Positions 39,220-46,887 of a stretch of 64,000 nucleotides of DNA are shown here, in pieces. The position numbers and the translations under genes are program-made. Position 1 is the first letter of the stretch; every line of letters begins with the position of its first letter. This DNA is from Rhabdochlamydiaceae bacterium (GTDB taxonomy: Bacteria > Chlamydiota > Chlamydiia > Chlamydiales > Rhabdochlamydiaceae), in the NCBI GenBank assembly GCA_019745395.1, contig JAIETG010000002.1, forward strand, positions 1 through 64,000, in the 5' to 3' direction. The notes under the pieces were generated by a model. The model saw only the letters and a list, made by a program, of their open reading frames with translations, did not search any database and had not been told where the DNA came from.

Positions 39220-39951
39220 GTGAATTTTACTCGTGAACCTATTATAGAGACGATCGTATCCCCAAAAGATGGATACAAACTATGTGTTAAAAACAGCAAA
39301 GTGTCAGGATCTGAAGAGTTTTTTGTCGATGCTGTAGAGGTTGTTTCTTTCGGGTCCTCTCTTTTTTTTAGAGGGCAGGAAAGACCTAAGCCTTTTCTTG
39401 TGCCTGTGTCCGATTATGAGATTTTTGAAGTAAAAGAAACTCGTGTGGTCTTAAAAAATATTACGCATGATCGTAATATTAAGATTGGAGGGGGGCGCGA
39501 TGCTTCTCTTCGACCAGCTAAGGAACATGTTGTTGAGAAAAAGGAAGAGCAGGAAGAGGAAAAAGAAGTTGTGCTTGTAGGAGCTGCGGAAGGGTCTTCT
39601 GAAGTAAAGGGAGATCGTAAAAGAGATCGAAGAAGAAATAGAAGACGTAGACTTGCGGAAGAAAAGAAAGATGGTGGAGACAAGGAAAAGACTCCAGGAG
39701 AATCAGACTCCTCTTCTGAGGAAGAATTTTCTGAAGAGCGTGAGGTTAAAGAGGTAAGGCCTCCATCCACATTTAGTCATTTACTTCCACCTCCTCCAGT
39801 TCTTATCTCTGAGCGTTTGAATCAGTTGAAGCAAAAAGAAGAAGCTGAAGCTATGCCCCGCGTTACTGTGGAAAGAGAAGTTCTTGCAATAGAGGAAACT
39901 TCGTCGCATGCAACATTTGTTGTGAACGAAGATGAAGATTTTCCTTTTTAG
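39220..39951 (+). CDS. Charged, largely disordered chlamydial protein (CT504-like by position)
   Basis: 243 residues from a GTG. Residues 1-95 form a compact, strand-rich N-domain. The middle (about 100-185) is highly charged: an acidic KKEEQEEEKEV stretch, then KRDRRRNRRRRLAEEKK, then a Ser/Glu run. The C-terminus has a proline cluster (LLPPPPVLI) and an acidic end. The basic patch could bind nucleic acid. It follows gapA, as CT504 does in C. trachomatis (from memory). Function unknown. The low-complexity sequence creates a long antisense frame that I do not believe. Confidence 0.72.
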   Translation: MNFTREPIIETIVSPKDGYKLCVKNSKVSGSEEFFVDAVEVVSFGSSLFFRGQERPKPFLVPVSDYEIFEVKETRVVLKNITHDRNIKIGGGRDASLRPAKEHVVEKKEEQEEEKEVVLVGAAEGSSEVKGDRKRDRRRNRRRRLAEEKKDGGDKEKTPGESDSSSEEEFSEEREVKEVRPPSTFSHLLPPPPVLISERLNQLKQKEEAEAMPRVTVEREVLAIEETSSHATFVVNEDEDFPF

Positions 39952-40014
39952 TCGTTGCGCATAAATAGGTAAATTCATAAACTCTTTGAGAAACACGCTT
40001 CTCTTAGAGTTTTT

Positions 40015-40097
40015 GCTCGGATGGTGGAATGGTAGACACTGGAGACTTAAAATCTCCTGGGAGCAATCCCGTGCAGGTTCGACTCCTGTTCTGAGCA
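40015..40097 (+). tRNA. tRNA-Leu (anticodon UAA)
   Basis: Acceptor stem GCTCGGA (40015-40021) pairs with TCTGAGC (40090-40096), with discriminator A at 40097. Anticodon stem GGAGA/TCTCC encloses loop CTTAAAA with anticodon TAA at 40048-40050. A long variable arm (TGGGAGCAATCCCG) and the T arm GCAGG-TTCGACT-CCTGT are present. The long variable arm and A73 are leucine identity features. No CCA is encoded. The 3' part is repeated downstream, marking it as an integration site. Confidence 0.97.
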
Positions 40098-40394
40098 ATA
40101 TTTATATTCAATTAGTTATAAAATCCCCACTTCTTTTTCAGATCAGATAAAGTGCTTTTAAGGGGTTACTGGGCCGCTGGTGGGACAGTTCCTCTATGAA
40201 AGTTGTCTGATTTTCTAGAACCTTATTTTTTGTTCTTTTTCTGATATAGCTCTTTTTCCTGCTGAGCTCTAATCGATTGAAGTTGGGTGCACGTTATCAG
40301 AGTTATTCTGGAAAAATAAGCTGGTATAAGGATCTATCTAAGAGAAAAAATCGGAAAAATAACGTATATTTCGCTGAAACATAATCAAAAAACG
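40098..40394. other. Gene-free left flank of the tRNA-Leu island
   Basis: About 300 bases after the tRNA with stops in all frames. It contains GGTGGGACAGTTCC (near 40180), which is similar to GGGACAAATTTGGGACAG at 41504-41521 just before the second tRNA fragment. This may be residue of an integrase gene or of the element's ends. No integrase can be read. Confidence 0.4.
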
Positions 40395-40443
40395 TAAATT
40401 TGGCGAGATATAGGTTATAATCCGCCAAATTTAATGTTTCTTC
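40395..40443 (+). promoter_or_regulatory. Operator-like inverted repeat enclosing a consensus -10 box
   Basis: TAAATTTGGCG (40395-40405) and CGCCAAATTTA (40433-40443) are perfect 11-bp inverted repeats. Between them lies TATAAT (40426-40431), a consensus -10 element. A related half-site, GTATATTTCGC, stands about 30 bases upstream. This is how a self-regulated promoter looks, but the frame that starts just after it (ATG at 40443) stops after four codons. The regulated gene seems to be lost. Confidence 0.5.
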
Positions 40444-40753
40444 TATAGTGTTAGCGAACAATAGCTATGGAAGTTTTGGATGTAAGTTCAGAAAAAAGGC
40501 ATGAGCAATAATTCTGTTTGAGAGCGTATTGGTTATGTAAAGGTTCCTTGCTTGCAACATGTTTATAATGAATTAGTTTTAATGTGCGCGGATTGTGTAC
40601 AAGGATTTGCACCGCTTTTTTCTTGGTCATTTTTTCATACAGATTTTGTGATTTTAACTGTACCATTTTTTAGTACGGTTGAATAAATTTCTCATTTTTC
40701 AGACCTTATATCTGCAAAAAGGAAAATCATTCCGGAAGAACTATAAAGATCTT

Positions 40754-40786
40754 GTTTAACTGTACGTAAAGAACGTACAGTTAAAC
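40754..40786 (-). terminator. Perfect hairpin downstream of the DUF2442 gene
   Basis: GTTTAACTGTACGT (40754-40767) and ACGTACAGTTAAAC (40773-40786) form a perfect 14-bp stem with a 5-nt loop. It lies 15 nt past the stop of the minus-strand DUF2442 gene and probably ends that transcript or protects its 3' end. There is no long U tract, so Rho-independent termination is not certain. Confidence 0.6.
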
Positions 40787-40800
40787 ATCATTTTGATTCT

Positions 40801-41148
40801 TTAAGAGGTTTTTACTTTAGATGTTGATCTTGGTCTTTTACGAGATGTACCGGTTTTTGATTTTGCAGTTTTTTTTACGCTTTTTTTCTTAGGTGGATTT
40901 GGAGCTGGAGCTCCGCGCAATAACCCCTCAGTACTTAAATCTTCATCAATATCGGGCCAATGGATGCCGTATCCACCACCGCATAATTCCCAATGAGCTT
41001 TGTGTTCTGAACTAGCCTTTAGTAATTTGGGATACCATGCTAACGGAGCAGAAATAGTACGGCCGTCCATGAGGTTAACGACTATAGAATCTCTTGAAAA
41101 GTAAACGGCTTCAACACGTTCATCAGTTTTTGCTGCTAAAGTACTCAT
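40801..41148 (-). CDS. DUF2442-type protein with a basic C-terminal tail (candidate toxin-antitoxin partner)
   Basis: 115 residues. Residues 1-75 match the DUF2442 layout: VEAVYFSRDSIVVNLMDGRT, SAPLAWYPKLLKA and the ending YGIHWPDIDEDLSTEGLLRG. After that comes a 30-residue tail of Lys, Ser, Thr and Arg (KKKSVKKTAKSKTGTSRKRP), probably nucleic-acid binding. The start lies inside the DUF4160 gene (26-nt overlap), so the pair is one unit. DUF4160 and DUF2442 genes often occur together and have been proposed as toxin-antitoxin modules; which one would be the toxin is unknown to me. Confidence 0.75.
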   Translation of the reverse strand: MSTLAAKTDERVEAVYFSRDSIVVNLMDGRTISAPLAWYPKLLKASSEHKAHWELCGGGYGIHWPDIDEDLSTEGLLRGAPAPNPPKKKSVKKTAKSKTGTSRKRPRSTSKVKTS

Positions 41149-41365
41149 ACCATTTATCCAAAAATAATTTTTGATGTTCTTCTATTAGTTTATGTAATTG
41201 ATTTAATTCTTTTTTTGCAAAACCTATGTTTTGGGCCAAGTCTATTTCATCTAACCAAAATTTTGCAGATGCCGCGTCTTTGTCTACATGAATATGGGGA
41301 GGCTCATTCGGTTCATGACTATAAAAGTAGAAGCGGTAAGAACCAATTCGTAAAACTGTTGGCAT
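41123..41365 (-). CDS. DUF4160-type protein (candidate toxin-antitoxin partner)
   Basis: 80 residues, the full family length. The strand RIGSYRFYFYSHEPNEPPHI is followed by HVDKDAASAKFWLDEIDL and a C-terminal helix (KELNQLHKLIEEHQKLFLDK), the usual DUF4160 pattern with its conserved EPPHIHV core. It is the first gene of the overlapping pair with the DUF2442 gene. The pair is the only intact coding unit between the tRNA-Leu gene and its 56-nt copy, so it may stabilise the integrated element. Confidence 0.78.
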   Translation of the reverse strand: MPTVLRIGSYRFYFYSHEPNEPPHIHVDKDAASAKFWLDEIDLAQNIGFAKKELNQLHKLIEEHQKLFLDKWYEYFSSKN

Positions 41366-41634
41366 TCACACATTCCATTAAGATCATGAATAGCGTTATA
41401 TCATTTTTGGTTAAATTGCGGAAGATTTTCCTTATGAGGGGAACTAGTTGCTTGAAAAAGATAGCAACCGCCCGAAATCTTTTAAGAAATTTTGAATTAC
41501 TGGGACAAATTTGGGACAGTACATTGCAAGATCTCTCGTAACATCACGTAATTTCCGGTGACTTTATTTCTTTTTGGAGGTTACGCTGCTCTATGTAATG
41601 TCAGGTGATGTTACGCGATGTTAGGAACATACTC

Positions 41635-41690
41635 GAGACTTAAAATCTCCTGGGAGCAATCCCGTGCAGGTTCGATTCCTGTTCTGAGCA
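41635..41690 (+). repeat. 56-nt duplicate of the tRNA-Leu 3' end (att-like)
   Basis: Positions 41635-41690 repeat tRNA-Leu positions 40042-40097 with one mismatch (T at 41676 for C at 40083). The copy covers the anticodon arm, variable arm, T arm and 3' acceptor strand but has no 5' half, so it cannot make a tRNA. Same-orientation duplication of a tRNA 3' end is what site-specific integration leaves behind. It marks the right end of a 1.6-kb insert. Confidence 0.88.
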
Positions 41691-42008
41691 TATTATAAAT
41701 AAGCAGGTTAGAGCAAAGCTCCTAGATGGGTAAAGCTCCAAAAGTCAAAAATTCCCCAAATTTCCCCCACTTCTCCACAACACAGTACAACAAACAGTAA
41801 CAGAAGAGACCTTCTCAAATGAGTAAAATAGACCCTCGTTTAAAGTTGAAGGGGGGGGGATTTTTCACTTTCCCATACTGCTCATAGAGGAAAAACGCTT
41901 CAATTTAGGGGATTATAGATTCGCAGTAAGAAGAGCATTTACTTAATAGATAGTGGGAGGAAATCGTTACTACGATATAAACAATTGGAGCGTTCAATTG
42001 TTTTGTGC
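41691..42008. other. Intergenic stretch with a G9 tract
   Basis: About 320 bases after the tRNA fragment with no supportable gene. It contains a run of nine G's (41851-41859). Poly-G tracts drive phase variation in some chlamydial pmp genes, but here the run is not inside a readable frame. Confidence 0.45.
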
Positions 42009-43046
42009 CTAGGATATATTGCAGGCTGGTTGGTAGTATTGAGGTTTCAAGCGAAGTGTGTTAGTCTTTCCGTTATCTACAGTCCATTGGTAGTGAGTAT
42101 GACTCAATGGAGTATCATAAGGATATGATATGAAATGTATTTGCTCGGGGTTGCAGATAAGTTTGACTTGTTCATTGGAGTTGATGGTATAGGACTTTTT
42201 GTTATATGGAGGAGGTAAATAAGTGCGCAAAATGCGAGGATGTGTCTTATTTTCTATTTTCCATTCCCATTCAGAGGGTTTGATGAACTCTGGAATATTC
42301 GATATATCAATCAGAGAAATTTTTTTTCTTTTAAGAAAAGAAAGGTTTTGTATGTCTCCAGTGATAGCTATAATATTTCCCGATTTTGCTAGTTCATGAA
42401 TAGGATAAAAATCTGAGTCTTTTTTCCAGTACTTTAACTTTTCAAATACGCTTTCACTTCTCCATGCTTGTTGATGAAAAAATGGATGTTCAGGAGAATC
42501 TAAGTCGAAGCAATGATAATGTTGGTGAAGCTCCACAAGGTTGTTTAAGTAATATTTTTTCATGTCCTCAGGTAGATTGCCGTTGGCTGCTTCCTCTTCT
42601 AATCGTATTTCTATGTAGTTTTTTATGTCGCTTAGCTCTGTAGATGTTGATAATTCTTGATATTCTTCCTTTGATCTTGCTAGGCGCAATAAAAGAATAT
42701 TGTAATCTACGTATTTTTTTATTTGTGGATTAATGTCTAATACAACGATGCCGCGAAAAAAGAACTTGTTTTTATTGAAATTTTCAGGAGTTTTTCTTAA
42801 TAAACGCTGGGCTACATTTGCTGTAAAAAATGCTCTCTCAGATCCAGTTGTTACTAAAATTCTTCCAGGTTTTACATCTTGAAGATGTTCTTGTAACTTT
42901 TCTTCTTCGAAAGGTTCATTTGGGTATCTAAAATCCTTGAAAATTTTTGCGAAACTCGTTTCTTGCACTTTACTAGAAAACTCTTGTTCAAGGCTAGAAT
43001 TGTGAGAATTTCTTAGGGTTGGGGTATTTAAATAAGCAACATTCAT
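42009..43046 (-). CDS. Orphan 345-residue protein of unknown function
   Basis: A complete frame with AAAAGG 7 nt before the ATG. No signal peptide or membrane helix. Residues 60-110 look like a nucleotide-binding-type start: GRILVTTGSERAFFTANVAQ, then FFFRGIVVLDINPQIKKYVD, which has the strand-helix-strand look of a Rossmann fold. Around 215-245, NIIAITGDIQNLSFLKRKK followed by ISLIDISNIPEFI looks like a later strand set. Such proteins in intracellular bacteria are sometimes effectors with methyltransferase-like folds. I do not recognise the family. It lies inside the tRNA-Leu island and its neighbours on both sides are non-coding. Confidence 0.6.
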   Translation of the reverse strand: MNVAYLNTPTLRNSHNSSLEQEFSSKVQETSFAKIFKDFRYPNEPFEEEKLQEHLQDVKPGRILVTTGSERAFFTANVAQRLLRKTPENFNKNKFFFRGIVVLDINPQIKKYVDYNILLLRLARSKEEYQELSTSTELSDIKNYIEIRLEEEAANGNLPEDMKKYYLNNLVELHQHYHCFDLDSPEHPFFHQQAWRSESVFEKLKYWKKDSDFYPIHELAKSGNIIAITGDIQNLSFLKRKKISLIDISNIPEFIKPSEWEWKIENKTHPRILRTYLPPPYNKKSYTINSNEQVKLICNPEQIHFISYPYDTPLSHTHYQWTVDNGKTNTLRLKPQYYQPACNIS

Positions 43047-43449
43047 GCTGGCCTTTTTGATCTTACTATCATTTCCTAGACGCTCGAAACATAGGTAATA
43101 AAAAAATAATCTTTCGATCTGATGTAGAGGTTGGGTTCAATATAATATATGAGGCTCTAGCAAAATCAGAAAAAAGTTGGATTTTTAAAAAATATAGAGA
43201 AACTGCTCTTTTGATATAGTGAGAGGTATCATTGTATATCATGAAAATTCACAAATAGTAGGAGAGTTTATCGATTATTTGGAATTGAATTCAAGGATTA
43301 GGTAGACCTTGCGTCTTTTTCAGACAAGGACTCCATGTTTAGAGTTAATCACCAAGGTGCTTTAAGCAGCGATGGAAGGACTCAATACGGTCGAGCTGTG
43401 AGAAGAGATGAACATTGTCCTTATCTGCGCTAATTCGCCACAGCCGTAA
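43047..43449. other. Non-coding, degraded region
   Basis: About 400 bases with frequent stops in all frames, lying between the orphan gene and a gene fragment. I see no RNA gene, terminator or complete repeat. It reads like decayed coding sequence. Confidence 0.45.
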
Positions 43450-43569
43450 GGGCGCGTCCAAAGAAAAAATCGGGATTTCCAAAATCGACTGGTAAAAATC
43501 TATGAGCTTGCTGAAAAAGCAGGATCAGGAATAGATAGATTACATGCCTTTATAGGCGTTGTTGCATAA
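43450..43569 (+). pseudogene. Fragment resembling the C-terminal end of an AlbA_2/AAA_4 (Schlafen-like) DNA-binding protein
   Basis: A 39-codon open stretch ending in TAA reads NRDFQNRLVKIYELAEKAGS then GIDRLHAF. In the AAA_4/COG2865 family the end of the conserved core has the form RNxxLxxLFxxLGLxExxGSGIxRI, which this closely echoes. A stop lies directly upstream and no start exists, so it is a remnant. It is followed by GGCGTTGTTGCATAATTC, an IS-end-like string. Low to moderate support. Confidence 0.4.
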
Positions 43570-43917
43570 TTCACAGCGCGACAACTTATTTAATTTAATG
43601 AGGGGAATTTGAAAAAGTATATTCCTTACAAGTCAGCCTCTTATAGTCTGTTATGCAGGTCGATCGTGTTTGTTTTATTGATAATTATGTACTTAAGAAT
43701 CGACTCGTATTTTTGATGCTTTCCATATTTCCATTTTTGTAAAGGTTGCTAGGCTCTATATATTCCTATCTTTGCTTTTAAAAGGTCTGCTTTAGCCGAA
43801 CAGATATACTAAAATAAGTTGCAGTTTATAAGGCTTATCGATAGGGTTTGTGTTTATTTATGGACAATGAAAAGGATTTAGATCCTTTTTTCATGTGAAG
43901 AGAAAAAGGAGTGAGTG
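43570..43917. other. Intergenic region upstream of folE
   Basis: About 350 AT-rich bases without a gene. It presumably holds the folE promoter. TTTGTAAAGGTTG and later TATATA-like strings occur, but I cannot choose one promoter with confidence. AGGAG at 43907-43911 is the folE ribosome binding site. Confidence 0.4.
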
Positions 43918-44526
43918 TTGGACGAATATGATTTAGAAGAGTCGAAAAACGACAAAACTCTTTCTACGATTGCGGAGCACATTCGGGCTATTTTGACCTT
44001 GCTTGGTGAGGACGTGCAACGTGAGGGACTTTTGAAAACTCCTGAGAGAGTCTCTAAAGCCTTGCAGTTTTTAACCATGGGGGCAAGTCAAGAAAAGGAC
44101 GTTCAAGAATTGCTTTCTACTGCGGTATTTTCTCAACAATATGATGAAATGGTGCTGATCAAGGATATTGAATTTTATTCTTTGTGCGAGCATCACATGC
44201 TGCCTTTTTATGGGAAAGTGCACGTTGCTTATATTCCAGACCGTCAAGTAATTGGCCTGTCTAAAATACCTAGAATAGTCGACATATATGCAAGGCGATT
44301 GCAGATCCAAGAGCAGATGACAGTACAGATCAGAGATGCAATTCAAGAACACTTGAAGTCTAAAGGGGTGGGAGTTCTCATTGAAGCTCATCACATGTGT
44401 ATGATGGTACGTGGAGTACAAAAGCATCAGACTGTGACCATTACATCTGCTTTATCCGGAAAGTTCTTGCAAGACTCAAGGACTCGGGAGGAATTTATGC
44501 ATCTTCTTGGTCGGAGATCTTTCTAA
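43918..44526 (+). CDS. folE: GTP cyclohydrolase I
   Basis: 202 residues starting at TTG 43918, six bases after AGGAG; there is no in-frame ATG before conserved sequence. Motifs: [15 protein letters not shown], the zinc site [38 protein letters not shown] and the second zinc cysteine in [12 protein letters not shown]. It converts GTP to 7,8-dihydroneopterin triphosphate, the first step of folate synthesis. Chlamydiaceae proper lack a classical folE as far as I recall, so its presence points to another family or to acquisition with the island. The other pterin genes face it on the opposite strand. Confidence 0.95.
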   Translation: MDEYDLEESKNDKTLSTIAEHIRAILTLLGEDVQREGLLKTPERVSKALQFLTMGASQEKDVQELLSTAVFSQQYDEMVLIKDIEFYSLCEHHMLPFYGKVHVAYIPDRQVIGLSKIPRIVDIYARRLQIQEQMTVQIRDAIQEHLKSKGVGVLIEAHHMCMMVRGVQKHQTVTITSALSGKFLQDSRTREEFMHLLGRRSF

Positions 44527-44537
44527 GTCCCTCTGCT

Positions 44538-45239
44538 CTATAGAAGAAGCCCTCCTGCGACCTCGATATTTTGTCCTGTGATGTAGCGATTAGAATCTTG
44601 GAGTAAAAAGATAGCGACATTTGCAATTTCTTCAAATGTGGCTTCACGTTCCATTGGTATGTTTGAGATTTTCACGATAGATTGCTCTATCTGACCTGGC
44701 GAGATCATATTTATAGGTGTTTGTAGCGGCGCTAGCTCTTTTGCAAGAGATTTTGTGAAGATAAGTAGCGCGGTCTTGGCGGCTGCGTAGGCTGTATTAA
44801 ATGTGTTAGCTTTCAAACTAAGGCCGCACGCTCCAATGTTGAGAATGTTTCCTTTTTGCTCTGTGATTGAAGGAGCGAGAGCTTGAGCTAAGGCAATCGA
44901 GACAAATAGATTTTCTTGAAAAATCATCTCCCATTCTTCGATGGATGTTTCAAGGACCGACTTTTTGAGGTAACTTCCTACGTTGTTGATCAATACTTTG
45001 ATGTGTGGAAATTCATTGTTGAGTTTTTGAATAAAAGCTTTCACTCCATCTCTGTGAGAGAAATTTCCATAAACTGTCTTTGCTTCTACTCCAAAGGCGC
45101 GACAGTTTATAGCAACAGTTTCTGCATTTTCGTGACTTGTATTGTAATGGACTAGGATATTGTGTTTTTGCTTTGCAAGAGTGAGGGCAAGATGCGCCCC
45201 TAGGTTATTGCTTGCTCCTGTTATCAATGTCCAATGCAT
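44538..45239 (-). CDS. Short-chain dehydrogenase/reductase, possibly a pteridine reductase (FolM-like)
   Basis: 233 residues, classical SDR fold. Cofactor motif TGASNNLG (residues 7-14), LINNVGSY, and the active site YAAAK. HYNTSHENAETVA after the second strand suggests NADPH use. Its place after folP and facing folE suggests reduction of dihydromonapterin or dihydrofolate, the FolM/PTR1 role; chlamydial folate pathways also need a reductase. No sequence feature proves the substrate, so the pteridine assignment is contextual. Confidence 0.75.
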   Translation of the reverse strand: MHWTLITGASNNLGAHLALTLAKQKHNILVHYNTSHENAETVAINCRAFGVEAKTVYGNFSHRDGVKAFIQKLNNEFPHIKVLINNVGSYLKKSVLETSIEEWEMIFQENLFVSIALAQALAPSITEQKGNILNIGACGLSLKANTFNTAYAAAKTALLIFTKSLAKELAPLQTPINMISPGQIEQSIVKISNIPMEREATFEEIANVAIFLLQDSNRYITGQNIEVAGGLLL

Positions 45240-45256
45240 AATACCCCTTTTTGATT

Positions 45257-46012
45257 TTATGTGTTTTTTCCCAACAACTTCTGCTCTGCTGCTCGTATGC
45301 GGTCAGGGTGATGGCAGCGTCCGTAATCAATGTTTTGAGATAAAATGATGTCAAGCAGTTCTCTATGCTGATCGGTTTCTTTCCAGGGCAGAGATACATA
45401 GATAGGGAGATGAAAGCATTTTAACTGGAAAAGATTTTGATATACACGCTTTTGGTAAGCATATCGCTCTTCCCAAGGCCACGCAGGGGGAGCGAATCCT
45501 GTTCCAGGATCTAGGATAAGGTTATGATCGATTTTGAGTGCTGAAGCCCGTTTAATGGCTTTTTCAAACCATTTTAATAACACAGAAATGGGATCTCCTT
45601 GTACTTTTTCCATATGGCGTGGATCTGGGCCTGAAAGAAAAGGAAGAACAACGAGACAGTTTTTTTCGACAGCGAGTTGAAGCATTTCTTCATTTTGAAG
45701 CCCGTCCGCTGCATTGATTATGGTAGCTCCTGCGTCAAGAGCTTTTTTAGCGACTTCAGGCTTCCAAGTGTCGATGGACATTGGGACTTTAAGTTGAGCA
45801 AGAGATGGTAGTATTTCTTGTAAACGGAGCCATTCGAGATCTGGACTTACAACGATGGCATCATCTGTGGAGCCCTGACCTCCTAGATCGAGAAAGTCTG
45901 CTCCGCTGTTTAAAAGCCAATGTGCCCGCTTTAATGCTTCTTCGGAAGATGTCACAATGGATTGCTTGTGGCGAGAATCGGGAGAAGCGTTGATGACTCC
46001 GAATAGTTTCAT
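45257..46012 (-). CDS. Dihydropteroate synthase-like protein, divergent (FolP2 type)
   Basis: 251 residues with a DHPS TIM-barrel: GVINASPDSRHKQ at the start, SIDTWKPEVAKKALDAGATI, ILDPGTGFAPP. Several substrate-binding motifs are altered. The usual GGESTRPG reads GGQGSTDDA, the LMHM strand reads LVVLPFLSG, the SRKSF loop reads SLPWKET, and the C-terminal RVHD reads GRCHHPD. In Mycobacterium, FolP2, a DHPS homologue reported to lack DHPS activity, is encoded next to gpgS; here a gpgS-like gene overlaps this one by 4 nt. It may be a true but divergent DHPS, given folE and folBK nearby, or a FolP2-like protein with another role. Confidence 0.75.
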   Translation of the reverse strand: MKLFGVINASPDSRHKQSIVTSSEEALKRAHWLLNSGADFLDLGGQGSTDDAIVVSPDLEWLRLQEILPSLAQLKVPMSIDTWKPEVAKKALDAGATIINAADGLQNEEMLQLAVEKNCLVVLPFLSGPDPRHMEKVQGDPISVLLKWFEKAIKRASALKIDHNLILDPGTGFAPPAWPWEERYAYQKRVYQNLFQLKCFHLPIYVSLPWKETDQHRELLDIILSQNIDYGRCHHPDRIRAAEQKLLGKNT

Positions 46013-46887
46013 GTTAGTGCCTTCATGCTGGCGATAGAGGGTCTGGAAGCCATGTTTAACTCTGTTACAGAGCCATTAGGCCATCGTAGGAGTGGCTCTA
46101 TCTGTTCTAAAGAGATATCTTTAGACATTGTTAGTAAAGTTAGCGCGATTTCTGAAGCTTGCAAGGATAATTCTTGTAAGGGGCGATGCTTATGATAACG
46201 TATTCCTAGGTCTACTTGGACAATGGATTTTTGACCATAGAGACGTACTATATCGATCAATAGGGCTACATCAACGCCCCAGCCTTGAACAAAAGATAGC
46301 TTTTCAAGTTGGGCCCGTCTGCCGGCAACTTCTCCGGCAAGAGGTTGATGTAAAAAGCTTAGCTCAGGATATAAAAGAGAGAGGAGGGGTCTTGCGAGGA
46401 GTTCTGTTGTCCTTCCTCCTCCTTTTCCTGAAGATGGATCCATAGGCCTTTCATAAAATCCTTTGACTAAGGCAGCCTCTGGATTCATAAGCAGCGGGGC
46501 TGCTAATTTGAAAATCCATTCGAAATCGAAATTAACAACGTCGCCATCACACCAAACAACAATATCGCCTTTGCTGGCCAACAAAGAGGTCCATAGGGCA
46601 TTTCCTTTTCCTTGCCCTGATAGAAGCGACGGTGTCATTTCATCGACGAGAACGACTTTTGCCCCTTCATTTGCAGCAACTCGAGCGGTTTGATCGGTTG
46701 ATCGGTCATCTACGACGATTACTTCATCGACAAAATTGTAGAGATCGTTTTGTTTTATTTTTTTGACCAAGGTTCCGATTGTTGCTTCTTCATTTTGACA
46801 AGGAATGCATACGGAAATGGACGAACCTTTCTTTAAAGAAAGAAGAGAATTGATGTTGATGGAAGAAGGCGAATTAGATGAGGGCAT
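46009..46887 (-). CDS. gpgS: Glucosyl-3-phosphoglycerate synthase-like glycosyltransferase
   Basis: 292 residues, GT-A fold (GT2/GT81). SVCIPCQNEEATIGTLV and EVIVVDDRSTDQTARVA at the nucleotide-binding strands; the metal site DGD in VVWCDGDVVNFDF; VKGFYERP; HQPLAGEVAGRR; and GWGVDVALLIDIV, all in the order seen in mycobacterial GpgS. GpgS transfers glucose from UDP-glucose to 3-phosphoglycerate, the first step to glucosylglycerate. It overlaps the DHPS-like gene (4 nt) and folBK (14 nt), so it is part of the same operon. The family is well supported; the exact acceptor is inferred. Confidence 0.82.
   Translation of the reverse strand: MPSSNSPSSININSLLSLKKGSSISVCIPCQNEEATIGTLVKKIKQNDLYNFVDEVIVVDDRSTDQTARVAANEGAKVVLVDEMTPSLLSGQGKGNALWTSLLASKGDIVVWCDGDVVNFDFEWIFKLAAPLLMNPEAALVKGFYERPMDPSSGKGGGRTTELLARPLLSLLYPELSFLHQPLAGEVAGRRAQLEKLSFVQGWGVDVALLIDIVRLYGQKSIVQVDLGIRYHKHRPLQELSLQASEIALTLLTMSKDISLEQIEPLLRWPNGSVTELNMASRPSIASMKALT

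Noticed and set aside
39414-39770. A 118-residue Ser-rich frame antisense to the post-gapA gene
   Set aside because: It is the mirror of Glu/Lys/Arg-rich codons in the real gene and has low-complexity composition.
40451-40666. A 71-residue minus-strand frame near the orphan operator
   Set aside because: No ribosome binding site, no recognisable motif, and it points toward the operator rather than away from it.
41215-41541. A 108-residue plus-strand frame in the tRNA-Leu island
   Set aside because: It runs antisense to the DUF4160 gene, which has the clear family core; the plus-strand reading has no ribosome binding site and no family features.
41851-41859. G9 tract as a phase-variation switch
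   Set aside because: It lies outside any supportable reading frame or promoter.
43555-43575. GGCGTTGTTGCATAATTC as an insertion sequence end
   Set aside because: No matching inverted end, target duplication or transposase fragment was found near it, so I mention it only as an IS-end-like string.
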